A stretch of DNA of 64,000 nt from Lysobacter_I brunescens (GTDB taxonomy: Bacteria > Pseudomonadota > Gammaproteobacteria > Xanthomonadales > Xanthomonadaceae), in assembly GCF_042677005.1 (NCBI RefSeq), contig NZ_JBHTIF010000005.1:1-64000 (forward strand), read 5' to 3'. Positions 50,029 to 58,535 of the stretch are shown here, piece by piece (the first letter of the stretch is position 1; the number at the start of each line of letters is the position of its first letter). The translations under genes were made by a program, and so were the position numbers. The notes under the pieces are model-generated. The model saw only the letters and a program-made list of their open reading frames with translations. It did not search any database and was not told where the DNA came from.

Positions 50029-50730
50029 ATGAACACCCACGGCTTTCTCGACCAGCTGCTCAAGACCGCCCAGCAGAGCCTCGGCGGCGGCATGGAAAGC
50101 CTCACCGGCAGCAAGGACGTGAAAGGCGCCGTCGGCGGCCCCTTCGGCAAGGGCGCCCTGGTCGGCGGCGCGCTGGGCCTGCTGCTGGGCAACCGCAAGG
50201 CGCGCAAGATGGGCGGCAAGGTGGCGGTCTACGGTGGCCTGGCCGCGCTCGGCGTGATGGCCTACAAGGCCTACGGCGAATACCAGAAGCAGAAAAGCGG
50301 CACCGGCACCGGCACCGTCGCCGGCAGCATGCCCGCCACGCCGCCGGCCGCCCTGCCCCCACCCGATGCCGAAAACCATAGCCAGGCGATCCTCAAGGCC
50401 CTGATCGCCGCCGCCAAGGCCGACGGCCATGTCGACGATCGCGAACGCGAACTGATCGAAGGCGAATTCCGCCGCATCGACGCCGACCCGCAGACCCAGC
50501 AGTGGCTGCACGCCGAACTGCAGAAGCCGCTCGATCCCGCCGAGATCGCCCGCGCCGCCACCACACCCGAACTGGCGTCCGAGATGTACCTCGCCAGCCT
50601 GCTCGCCGCCGACGAACAGAACTTCATGGAACGCGCCTACCTTGACGAACTCGCCCGCCAGCTGAAGATCGACGACGCGCTGAAGGCGAAGCTGGAACAG
50701 CAGTTGCGGGATGCGGAAGGCGTGGGCTGA
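50029..50730 (+). CDS. DUF533 (YebE-like, TerB-fold) membrane-associated protein
   Basis: A 233-residue protein. The N-terminal part has a Gly-rich stretch with a possible membrane segment (LVGGALGLLLGNRKARKMGG), a Pro/Ala linker near 95-115, and then a TerB-like helical domain (ILKALIAAAKADGHVDDRERELIEGEF, and AADEQNFMERAYLDELARQLKID) as in DUF533 proteins such as E. coli YebE. Function unknown. The ATG at 50029 is chosen because it begins the conserved FLDQLL segment; an upstream in-frame extension has no support. Confidence 0.8.
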   Translation: MNTHGFLDQLLKTAQQSLGGGMESLTGSKDVKGAVGGPFGKGALVGGALGLLLGNRKARKMGGKVAVYGGLAALGVMAYKAYGEYQKQKSGTGTGTVAGSMPATPPAALPPPDAENHSQAILKALIAAAKADGHVDDRERELIEGEFRRIDADPQTQQWLHAELQKPLDPAEIARAATTPELASEMYLASLLAADEQNFMERAYLDELARQLKIDDALKAKLEQQLRDAEGVG

Positions 50731-50792
50731 GGACCGCCTGCCGCCCTTTCGCCGGAGTCACGGATCATCCTGGTCCGCGACTTTGGCCAGGA

Positions 50793-50828
50793 ACGAAAAA
50801 ACCCGCTCTCGCGAGCGGGTTTTTTCGT
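50793..50828. terminator. Strong bidirectional terminator
   Basis: AAAAAACCCGCTC and GAGCGGGTTTTTT enclose TCGC, giving a GC stem flanked by A and T tracts. It ends both the DUF533-like gene on the plus strand and the pilin operon on the minus strand, whose last gene stops at 50846. Confidence 0.9.
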
Positions 50829-50845
50829 GTCCGGAGCCGCGTCGG

Positions 50846-51301
50846 TCACCAGCAGTAATCGACCGTCTCGCTGCCTGTCTTTTCCTTCACGCCCTGGTTG
50901 TTGATCGACATCGTGCCGCAGTAGGTATCCACGGTGGCCTGGCGACCCTGCGGCACCGCGCGGAGACGGTAGGCGGTCCGCGTGGCGGCGCCATCGAAGG
51001 CGACCTGGTAGTGACGGGTCACATCCTGCCCGGCCTGGCACTGCGGCAACGCGACCGCCACACCCGCCATGGTCTGGTCGTAACGCAGGTTGGTCGTATA
51101 GAAGCGCTCCATGAACTGCTGCATTTCCAGCAGGCAGCCCTTGGCAGCTTCGCGACGCGTCTTGACCACGTGGTTCTGGTAGGCGGGATACGCGATGGCC
51201 GCGAGGACCGAGATGATCAGCACGACGATGATCATCTCGACCAGGGTGAAGCCCTGGACACGACGCGCGGAGCGGGAGGCATGTGAACGATGGGAGATCA
51301 T
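50846..51301 (-). CDS. pilE: PilE-type minor pilin
   Basis: A 151-residue type IV pilin-like protein with a prepilin leader cut between Gly17 and Phe18 (QGFTLVEM), Glu22 at mature position 5, and a hydrophobic N-terminal helix (IIVVLIISVLAAIAYPAYQ). The C-terminal domain has cysteines at CQAGQ and CGTM, with CW at the end, that could form a disulfide loop. It is the last gene of the minor pilin operon, two bases after pilY1. As in Pseudomonas, PilE should prime pilus assembly with the other minor pilins. Confidence 0.9.
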   Translation of the reverse strand: MISHRSHASRSARRVQGFTLVEMIIVVLIISVLAAIAYPAYQNHVVKTRREAAKGCLLEMQQFMERFYTTNLRYDQTMAGVAVALPQCQAGQDVTRHYQVAFDGAATRTAYRLRAVPQGRQATVDTYCGTMSINNQGVKEKTGSETVDYCW

Positions 51302-51303
51302 GG

Positions 51304-54300
51304 TCAGTTCCGTACGATTTCGCGCCAGGAGATGCGCCCGCTGAAGTAACCCTGCGGTACCGGCACGCTGGCCGGGCCGAGGGCGCCGTTGACGATGCAT
51401 TGTCCATCCACGCACACCGGGTCCGTCAACAGGCCCACGCCAGGATCGAAGGAGCCGACGAAGGTGCCGGTGCCGGGACCGCCGCCGAGCAGGTCGTTGC
51501 TGAAGTTGCCGTCGAAGTTGGTGTCGAAGAAACCCGCGCGGATCGAGGTACCGGTGTAGGCGTCGATCGCGTTCAGGTAACCGCGTCCCGGCGTACAGGG
51601 ATTGCTGGTATTCGGGATCACGCTCGACGCGACGAGCACATCGCGGATGATCTGCGGTTCGCCGATCATGCGCTCGCCTTCGCGGGTGTTGCCCGGCGGC
51701 AGGTCGAGATCGACGTACCAGCCCTTGCTGTTGGCCGGCAACGCGGCATTCGGCTCGAACGCACGGCGCTTGGTCGCCTCGTCGTAGAGCGCGATGTTGC
51801 GCGAGGTCAGATCGGTGCGGCGCAGGGAGCCGGTGTTGCTGTCGGAATCCTTGATGCCGTACCAGGTCTGCAGCGTGTCATCGAGCAGGTCGTTGGTGGT
51901 CAGCAGGCGACCCGTGCCGAAGAACACCCAGCGATCCTCGGACACCGGATCGAAGGAAATGGTCACGCCGCCGGTGATGGGCTGCGTGAAGCCGCTGGTC
52001 GGCGCGTAAAGCGGGCGGTTGTTGGCGACGCGCCACTGGTTGTTGTTGCTGTTGGAGAGGTCGAACTTCCAGACGTTGCCGCGCAGGTCGCCGGCGTACA
52101 CGTAGTCGACCGTGCCATCGCCGTTCTCGTCCCAGCCGTTCGGCGCCGACAGGCCATTCGGGCCGGTGCCGCCAGCGGGGGCTTCGATTTCGGCGAGCTT
52201 GGCGCCGGTGCGCACGTCGAAGACGAACAGCACGGCCTTGTCGCTGCTGCTGTTGATGCCGTTGGCGACCACGAGACCGACGCTGCCGTCGTTGAGCCGC
52301 GTGATGAACGGCGCGCCGAGCACCTGGCCCAGGTTCGCCTCGGTGGCCCCGGTTTTCTCCCAGAGCACCTTGGTCTGGTCGAAGGTGACGGGATTGGTGA
52401 TATCCAGCGCATACAACCCGCGGCCGCCGCGACCGAGCGAGCCGACCAGCACCGTCTGCGACGCGAAGTGGCGCTTCGTCGATGCAACGAGCGGGCCGTC
52501 CACGTAGAACTTGTGGTTGTACGACGGATCGGCGTATTCCTTGAGCTTGTTGAAATCCTGGCCATTCGGCACGTAGGCGAAGCGCTCGACGCCCGTCGAT
52601 GCATCGAAGGCATGCAGCATGCCGTCGTTGGCGCCGATGTACACCGTGTCCACCGTCGTCGAGGTCTTCACGTAGACCGGCGAGCTGTTGACGATGTCGC
52701 CCAGCAGGCTCTGGCGATTGCGCAGCGTGCCGCCGACATTGATGACTTCCTCGCGGCTGCGGTCGCCGCGGATGTAGTCGGCGATGGCCGGCGTGAGCAC
52801 GCCCTGCTGCGTGCTGGTCGGGAACGTGGCACCCGTCGTGCCGTTGTGGGTGAAGATGCGGCGCGTCGTCCAGGTCGGGATGGTGGCATTCCAGCTGGCG
52901 ACATTGCCGACGCCGGCATTCGTCACCGGATAGGCGCTGAGTTCGCCGTACCACTTGCCGGTGAAGTAGCGGGCGATGAACACCTTCACGCCGGCGGTGG
53001 TCGAGCTGCCGGCCACGGACGCGTTGGAGCCCGTGCCGCGACGCGAGGCGATCGCGCGCAGGGCGCTGCCCAGACCATCGACGAACTGGTCCGGATTACC
53101 CGCGCTGACGAAGGCGCCACGGCCGTTGACGGCGGCATGGAACAGGTCATCGATGCGCTCGGCGTCTTCGCTGTCGTTCGGGTTCGGCCAGGCCACGCTC
53201 TGGTTGTTGCGCACGCGGGTCATGGTGCTTTCGACATCCAGCGTGCCGCGCAGGCCGATGGAGATGCCGAAGGTCACCATGTGCTGCCAGAACGCCGGAT
53301 TGGACACCGACGAGGGCACCGTATTGGTCAGGTCCGTGCGCAGGTCGCGCTTCCAGTAATGCATCGCGACATCGGCCAGCGTGTTGTTCCAGGCGTCGCT
53401 GAACGGTGCGGCTGCGGTGTAGGTGTAGGGCGGACCATCGGGACGCGAGATCGCGGTGCCGTTGCTGCCATCGGCATTACCCATCGCTGCCACAGGGGCC
53501 TGACCTTCGGTGTTCCAGAAACCGTCGGTGGTCAGGATGGTGAAGTTCTGGCGGCACTCGTACTGGCTGGTCGTGGCCTGCGGGCCCCATGGGCCGCCGG
53601 TGCCGGTTTCTTCGTAGTACTGACCGGCACGGATCAAAGCCGCCTTGAGCGGGGTACCGTTGCTGGCAGTGGCGTCGAACAGGCGATCGAACCACGTGTT
53701 GCGATTGGCATTCCGGAAGAGGCCGTTGTCGGTGCCGACCGGGATTCGATACTCGTCACGCTGCCAGATCGTGGTGAAACCGACGCGATAGGCGTTGTCC
53801 GCATTGAAGATGCTGGTGTCGTTGAAAGCGTAGCTGACGCCCGCTTTCGCGACCTTGGTCCGGGTCCGGTGGTAGGTGTACCAGTTCGCGAAGTTGATCT
53901 TTTCCTGCGCGACATTGCGGGTCACGCCGCTGGGCCAGGTGAAGCTCGTGACGGTGGTGCAGTTGCCCGTCGTCGAAAAGTTGCGATTGGTGGCATTCCA
54001 GGTGCAGCGCTGGGCGCTGCCATTGGTCAGGAACGTGTAGCGGGTGTAGAGACGCGCATCGTTCAGTGCACCGGTGGTCGGCGGCACATAGAAGGTCTGC
54101 ACCTGACCGTTGAGGTTCGAGGTGCCAGTGAGATGGGTGTTGCTGGTCGACACCGAGTCGTAGCTTTCGTCGGCCATGTAGGTGCCATCGGCACGCTGCC
54201 AGCCGCGATAGGTCTGGTTCGGGTTGTAGTAGAGCGTGTTGGTGATGTAGTTCTGGTCGTACATCGCGTCGAGCGCTGTGCTGTTCGACCCGTAATCGCT

Positions 54301-54594
54301 GTCCTTCGTCCGATTGTCGCCGGTCGCATCCGCGACGACGTTGCCACCATCGCGCACCAGGCTGCTGATGGTCGGGTTGTACATGTAGCGCCAGGCCATC
54401 GAACCCGAGTCATCGAGGATGAACCAGATGTTCGGCGGCACGCCGTTGTTGGCCTGCATCGGGGTGTCCGGCAGGGTGATGCCGGCGTGTACCGGCAGAC
54501 CGAGCAGGGTCGCCATGCAGGCGAACAGGGGCGTCAGCCACTTCGTGGCGGAGGTGCTCCGGCGGACGCGGGACGTATGGGTGCGGGAAGTCAT
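51304..54594 (-). CDS. pilY1: Type IV pilus tip adhesin/assembly protein PilY1
   Basis: A 1096-residue secreted protein. After a signal peptide (cleavage near VHA, residue 37), a von Willebrand A-like region begins at NIWFILDDSGSMAWRY, with the metal-site pattern DxSxS at residues 61-65. The C-terminal third is the PilY1 beta-propeller (VDTVYIGANDGMLHAFDASTG, LGRGGRGLYALDI, TRLNDGSVGLVVANG), with a calcium-loop-like DENGDGTVD. Length matches PilY1. It is expected at the pilus tip, promoting assembly, surface contact and adhesion. It overlaps no gene; pilX lies 15 bases upstream. Confidence 0.93.
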   Translation of the reverse strand: MTSRTHTSRVRRSTSATKWLTPLFACMATLLGLPVHAGITLPDTPMQANNGVPPNIWFILDDSGSMAWRYMYNPTISSLVRDGGNVVADATGDNRTKDSDYGSNSTALDAMYDQNYITNTLYYNPNQTYRGWQRADGTYMADESYDSVSTSNTHLTGTSNLNGQVQTFYVPPTTGALNDARLYTRYTFLTNGSAQRCTWNATNRNFSTTGNCTTVTSFTWPSGVTRNVAQEKINFANWYTYHRTRTKVAKAGVSYAFNDTSIFNADNAYRVGFTTIWQRDEYRIPVGTDNGLFRNANRNTWFDRLFDATASNGTPLKAALIRAGQYYEETGTGGPWGPQATTSQYECRQNFTILTTDGFWNTEGQAPVAAMGNADGSNGTAISRPDGPPYTYTAAAPFSDAWNNTLADVAMHYWKRDLRTDLTNTVPSSVSNPAFWQHMVTFGISIGLRGTLDVESTMTRVRNNQSVAWPNPNDSEDAERIDDLFHAAVNGRGAFVSAGNPDQFVDGLGSALRAIASRRGTGSNASVAGSSTTAGVKVFIARYFTGKWYGELSAYPVTNAGVGNVASWNATIPTWTTRRIFTHNGTTGATFPTSTQQGVLTPAIADYIRGDRSREEVINVGGTLRNRQSLLGDIVNSSPVYVKTSTTVDTVYIGANDGMLHAFDASTGVERFAYVPNGQDFNKLKEYADPSYNHKFYVDGPLVASTKRHFASQTVLVGSLGRGGRGLYALDITNPVTFDQTKVLWEKTGATEANLGQVLGAPFITRLNDGSVGLVVANGINSSSDKAVLFVFDVRTGAKLAEIEAPAGGTGPNGLSAPNGWDENGDGTVDYVYAGDLRGNVWKFDLSNSNNNQWRVANNRPLYAPTSGFTQPITGGVTISFDPVSEDRWVFFGTGRLLTTNDLLDDTLQTWYGIKDSDSNTGSLRRTDLTSRNIALYDEATKRRAFEPNAALPANSKGWYVDLDLPPGNTREGERMIGEPQIIRDVLVASSVIPNTSNPCTPGRGYLNAIDAYTGTSIRAGFFDTNFDGNFSNDLLGGGPGTGTFVGSFDPGVGLLTDPVCVDGQCIVNGALGPASVPVPQGYFSGRISWREIVRN

Positions 54595-54609
54595 CTCGGC
54601 ATCTCTCGG

Positions 54610-55131
54610 TTATTTGCCGGCGTACATGCCCTGCAGGATGACCGAGGCTCGGCCGTCCTGCGCGCTGCGCGAAGTCACGCGGAAGCGTGGGGTCTCGCAC
54701 TGCGGGCTGCGCTTGTTTTCGGGGAGGGCATCGCATTTGGGCCAGTTGACGCCGAGGCCCATGTTCTCGATGAAGAACTGCGGCGGATCCATGCTCGCAT
54801 CGACGACGGTGCCGGTACGCCAGGCCATGCCGGGATCGAGCCAGCGTTCGGTCGCCGCCGGATCGGGCGTACCGCACAGGCCATTGACGCAGCCGCTGCC
54901 CGGAAAGGCGGGCTGCGGATCGAGCAGCGCCTCGGCTTCGCGAAGACCGGCTTCGGCCACCTGGAACGCCATGCCGCGATCGAGGAGGTTCGCGGTCATG
55001 CGCTCCTCCAGGATGGTGCCACGCAGGCTCGCCAGGCCCAGCAGGGTCATCAGGAGCAGCAGGATGAGCACGACGACGAGCGTCGCGCCGCGCTGGCTGT
55101 TGGACGAACGGGTGAAGGGACGGCGGATCAT
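54610..55131 (-). CDS. pilX: PilX minor pilin
   Basis: A 173-residue minor pilin with an N-terminal basic leader ending in Gly15 and a hydrophobic helix (ATLVVVLILLLLMTLLGLASL); position 5 of the mature protein is Val instead of the usual Glu, as in PilX-type pilins that cap the initiating complex. The segment VAEAGLREAEALLDP is typical of PilX. The ATG at 55131 overlaps the pilW stop (ATGA). Confidence 0.88.
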   Translation of the reverse strand: MIRRPFTRSSNSQRGATLVVVLILLLLMTLLGLASLRGTILEERMTANLLDRGMAFQVAEAGLREAEALLDPQPAFPGSGCVNGLCGTPDPAATERWLDPGMAWRTGTVVDASMDPPQFFIENMGLGVNWPKCDALPENKRSPQCETPRFRVTSRSAQDGRASVILQGMYAGK

Positions 55132-56189
55132 GGCAGACGATTCCGGAGCGTGGCGGTGTGGGCGATGGTGCGTTGCAGGCGGACATTGCCGACGCCGGCG
55201 CGATCGGTGCTGGCGACGTTCAGCGCGATGCGCACGGCGGTGACCTCGGCCCAGCGCGCGGGCGGAACGAGCGATGCATCGACATACGCGCCCGCACCCG
55301 AGAGCAGATACTGCAGCTGCATGTTCTCGACGCCCTCGGCGATTTCCTGGTTGGTCGTCACCGCACCACCCGCGCCGTTGTTGCCCAGCGAGACGCGGAA
55401 CAGCGAGTTCGTGCCGTTGCGGTTGCGGCCGATGTACCAGCGCACGGCGTGCAGGCGGGCGATGGTGGCATTGGCGCCGTAGGTGTAAGGCGTGCCGAGC
55501 GCATCCGGGCACGACTTGGGCGGCGGGTAGCCCAGGCCCTTGGTGCAGTTGCCCGGCGTCGCGGTGTTGCCGGTGTTATGCACCACCACTTCATTGGTGC
55601 CCGGCTGCGCGTTGGTCACCTGGAACAGGGTCATCTGGCGGTTGTCACAGACGATCGCGATGTCCGAATCGTCCAGGACGTGATTCGCAGTGTTGAGCTG
55701 GAACTGCGCGGCACTGGGGTTGTGATTGACCACGGTCACGCCGCTGGAGTTGTCGCCCGACATGACATCGACGGCATCGGTACCCGCGATGCGGTTGCCG
55801 ACGCCGGTGCCGAAGGCGGTCCCCGGCGAGGCGACGCCGCCTTCGTAGCCGGTGATGCCGCGATTCCAGTTCGCCCACCAGTCGGCCGTGGGGTTGAGCA
55901 CGTTCACGAACAGCAGGTTCTTGCCGCAGGGATTGCCGCCGGCTTCGCGGATGTCGCGGGCCATCAGCTCGTAGGCCATGCGGCTGTTTTCCTGCACGCG
56001 GCCCAGGCCTTCGGTGGCGCGGTAGGTCTGGCGGTTCGAGATGAAGATGGCGCCGGCGCTGACCACGACCAGCAGGCCGAGCATCAGCGCGATCATCAGC
56101 TCGATCAGGCTGAAGCCGCGAACGCCCGAGGCCGTGCGGAAACCCGCCCGGGATGTGCGCTGACGGCGATGGGAAGTCGTTCGGCTCAT
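55128..56189 (-). CDS. pilW: PilW minor pilin
   Basis: A 353-residue minor pilin with leader cleavage between Gly25 and Phe26 (RGFSLIELM), Glu30 at mature position 5, and the helix LGLLVVVSAGAIFIS. Downstream comes SRMAYELMARDIREAGGNPCG, characteristic of PilW/GspJ-type pilins, and a long C-terminal domain with several cysteines. It overlaps both pilX and pilV by four bases (ATGA). PilW is part of the priming complex under PilY1. Confidence 0.9.
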   Translation of the reverse strand: MSRTTSHRRQRTSRAGFRTASGVRGFSLIELMIALMLGLLVVVSAGAIFISNRQTYRATEGLGRVQENSRMAYELMARDIREAGGNPCGKNLLFVNVLNPTADWWANWNRGITGYEGGVASPGTAFGTGVGNRIAGTDAVDVMSGDNSSGVTVVNHNPSAAQFQLNTANHVLDDSDIAIVCDNRQMTLFQVTNAQPGTNEVVVHNTGNTATPGNCTKGLGYPPPKSCPDALGTPYTYGANATIARLHAVRWYIGRNRNGTNSLFRVSLGNNGAGGAVTTNQEIAEGVENMQLQYLLSGAGAYVDASLVPPARWAEVTAVRIALNVASTDRAGVGNVRLQRTIAHTATLRNRLP

Positions 56190-56671
56190 ATGCGGGACGT
56201 CGTCGAGAAGGAATAGGTCTGTGCGGAAGCGCCGCCCGCACGCGAGTCGTCCCAGCGCACCAGGATGGTGCAGGTGGGTCCGTCGCAGCGCACCTGGCCG
56301 CAGGCGGTGGGGCCGAGGTTGTCCTGGATGGTCTGGATCCACTGCCGCTGGTCGTTCGCGGTGATGGATCCGCCGCCCGGCACCGCGCAGGTGAGCGGCA
56401 TGTTGTAGGCCCCGCCGCGCGCCGCATCGGCGTTCGCGCGCATGGCGTCGAAGATCGAATAGATGTGGATGACGCTCTGGCTGCGCTCCAGCGAGCTCTG
56501 GCTGTTGCGCAGCGCGGTCGCCTGCAGCGCGGCCACGCCGAGCAGGCCGATGGCCAGCACCAGCACGGCGACGAGCACCTCGATCAGGCCGACACCCCGG
56601 GCATGGGCGGCGGTACGCGGCGCGCGACGGCGACCGGAGGCGATGCGGGAGGAATTCGGTCGAGTACCCAT
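56186..56671 (-). CDS. pilV: PilV minor pilin
   Basis: A 161-residue minor pilin: a basic N-terminal leader, cleavage probably after Gly26, Glu31 at mature position 5 (GVGLIEVLVAVLVLAIGLLGVA), then LRNSQSSLERSQ, typical of PilV. Cysteines at TCAV, CGQVRC and CTIL could form disulfides. The ATG at 56671 shares a base with the fimT stop (TGATG) and gives a leader length in line with its neighbours. Confidence 0.88.
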   Translation of the reverse strand: MGTRPNSSRIASGRRRAPRTAAHARGVGLIEVLVAVLVLAIGLLGVAALQATALRNSQSSLERSQSVIHIYSIFDAMRANADAARGGAYNMPLTCAVPGGGSITANDQRQWIQTIQDNLGPTACGQVRCDGPTCTILVRWDDSRAGGASAQTYSFSTTSRI

Positions 56672-57270
56672 CAGATGTTTCCTGGAGCGGGACAGGTGTT
56701 GCCGGCGGCATCGACCGGCGCCTTCACGCCGACGCGGCCGCCGAGGGTGATGGCGATGTCGCGGGCATTGGTCTCCGGCTGGTTCACCGGGAGGCAGATG
56801 CGCAGGTTGGCCTCCAGCAGGGCGTTGTCGTTGTAGGCCAGGCCATCGGCGCGGAACACCACGCGATTGTTGGGGATGTTGCTGCTGGCAAGGACCACCA
56901 GCGGTCCCTCGAAGGTGCCGGTGCGCATGATCTCGCCGGCATCGGGGATGTTGTTGCGGTTGAAATCCGTGAACACGATCCAGCCGCGCCAGGGCGAACC
57001 ATTCCTGCAGGTCGTGGAATCGATGCTTTCGCACAGCACGGTGCGGACATTGCGGCGGATCGCCTCGCTGCGCGCGATCTGGAAGGCCGCCACTGCTTCG
57101 TTCGCGGCGCCGGTCAGGCGGTTGCCGTTGGTCATGGTGGAAAACAACGGGATGCCGATGCCGATCACCACCGCCAGGACACCCAGCGTGACCATCAGCT
57201 CGATCAGGGTGAAGCCATGGCTGGCGCGATGCCCCCCGGGTGCGGGACTCTTTCGACGGATGATGCCCAT
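56671..57270 (-). CDS. fimT: FimT/FimU (GspH-type) minor pilin
   Basis: First gene of the minor pilin operon. The 199-residue product has a prepilin leader cut between Gly19 and Phe20 (HGFTLIELMVTLGVL), Glu24 at mature position 5, and the GspH/FimT pattern NRLTGAANEAVAAFQIARSEAIRRN, WRGWIVFTDFNRN. FimU primes pili in Pseudomonas, while FimT has been linked to DNA binding in uptake; sequence alone does not settle which. The start at 57270 is preferred to longer in-frame forms. The operon promoter should lie in 57271-57437. Confidence 0.88.
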   Translation of the reverse strand: MGIIRRKSPAPGGHRASHGFTLIELMVTLGVLAVVIGIGIPLFSTMTNGNRLTGAANEAVAAFQIARSEAIRRNVRTVLCESIDSTTCRNGSPWRGWIVFTDFNRNNIPDAGEIMRTGTFEGPLVVLASSNIPNNRVVFRADGLAYNDNALLEANLRICLPVNQPETNARDIAITLGGRVGVKAPVDAAGNTCPAPGNI

Positions 57271-57437
57271 CTGACCTCCGAACGTGATGGAGGGAGGATA
57301 GGCGGGCCCTCGGGTAGTCGCCAGCGCATCGCCCGCCACCGCCGATGGGCGGCCGGCACCGTGGCATGAGCGGCACCGCTGCCAAGCGCCCGTGCATCCT
57401 CTGCACCGAAGCCTGTGACGCAGGGCATGATGGCGGC

Positions 57438-58502
57438 ATGACGCAGCCCGCACGCCCCCCTGCCCCGGCAACCGCTCCCGCGCCCACCCACGCCTCCTCC
57501 CCGCTCGATGCGCTCTGGCAGGGCGGCGTGGTGATCTGGGTCGTGCTGGCAGCGGAAGGCCTGGCCGCCATCCTCACGCTGGCCTCCGACGAACCCGAGG
57601 GCCGCTGGATCCGTTTCGGCCTGCTCTCGCTGATGGTGCTCTGGGTCTGCCTGCTCACGCTCGGCGGGCTTTACCTGCTGCGTTCGCGGCTGCGCAACGC
57701 CAAGCCGCTGTTCATCGCCTACTTCACGGTCGCGCTGCTGTTGCTGAGCGGGATCGGCGTGATGGTGGCGAGCAACCTGGTGCTGGGCGAGCTGTGGCGG
57801 GTCCCGGAACACCAGCGCAGCGACACCTACCTGCGTACGGCAGGCATCACGCTGATCGTCAGCCTGCTGGCGCTGGCGGCGTTCCAGAACCACTGGCGCG
57901 CACGCCAGTTCGCGGTGCGCGCCAAACAGGCGGAACTGGCTGCCCTGCAGGCCCGCGTGCGTCCGCATTTCCTGTTCAACACCCTCAACACCGGCGCGGC
58001 GCTGGTCCACAACCGGCCGGACGACGCCGAAAAGCTGTTGCTGGACCTGGCAGATCTGTTCCGCGCGGCGCTGGCCGGCCCACGTGAAATCCCGCTGCGC
58101 GAAGAGATCGCCCTGATCGAGCGCTACCTGGAAATCGAGGCGCTGCGCTTCCGCGACCGCCTGCGAGTGCGCTGGCGCATGCCCGTACCGATGCCGGAGA
58201 TCATGGTGCCGTCGCTGTCGCTGCAGCCGCTGGTCGAGAACGCGATCAAGCACGGCATCGAGCGCATCCCCGGCGGCGGCGACATCGACATCGAGGTCGA
58301 GGCGCGCGACGACAGCGTGATCGTGGTGATCGACAACCCGATGCCGGACGCGCGCGCGGCCGGCGAGAGCCGCGGCCACAACGTCGGCCTGCCCTCCTCG
58401 CTGGCGCAGATCGAGGCGTCCACCGAAGGCCGGGGCGGCGTGGACGTGCGCTCCGCCGACGGCCGCTTCACGGTGACCGTACGGCTGCCGGCGGCGCGCT
58501 GA
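57438..58502 (+). CDS. LytS/AlgZ-like sensor histidine kinase
   Basis: A 354-residue membrane histidine kinase of the LytS/AlgZ group. After a Pro/Ala-rich N terminus there are four hydrophobic segments (about 28-150), then the phosphoacceptor motif RVRPHFLFNTLNTG near residue 180 and a HATPase domain (LVENAIKHGIERIPGG, VIDNPM). In Pseudomonas and relatives AlgZ pairs with the LytTR regulator AlgR and controls fimU-pilVWXY1Y2E. Here it diverges from that very operon, but no algR-like gene is adjacent in the window. The start at 57438 (MTQPARPP) is not certain. Confidence 0.86.
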   Translation: MTQPARPPAPATAPAPTHASSPLDALWQGGVVIWVVLAAEGLAAILTLASDEPEGRWIRFGLLSLMVLWVCLLTLGGLYLLRSRLRNAKPLFIAYFTVALLLLSGIGVMVASNLVLGELWRVPEHQRSDTYLRTAGITLIVSLLALAAFQNHWRARQFAVRAKQAELAALQARVRPHFLFNTLNTGAALVHNRPDDAEKLLLDLADLFRAALAGPREIPLREEIALIERYLEIEALRFRDRLRVRWRMPVPMPEIMVPSLSLQPLVENAIKHGIERIPGGGDIDIEVEARDDSVIVVIDNPMPDARAAGESRGHNVGLPSSLAQIEASTEGRGGVDVRSADGRFTVTVRLPAAR

Positions 58503-58535
58503 GCGCCGCCGGCTGGCCGTCTATTTCGATCGACC

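Noticed and set aside
51283..55482. Open frame of 1399 codons on the plus strand
   Set aside because: It lies antisense to pilY1 and pilX, whose products have clear domains and signal peptides; the antisense product is low-complexity Arg/Val/Gly sequence without motifs.
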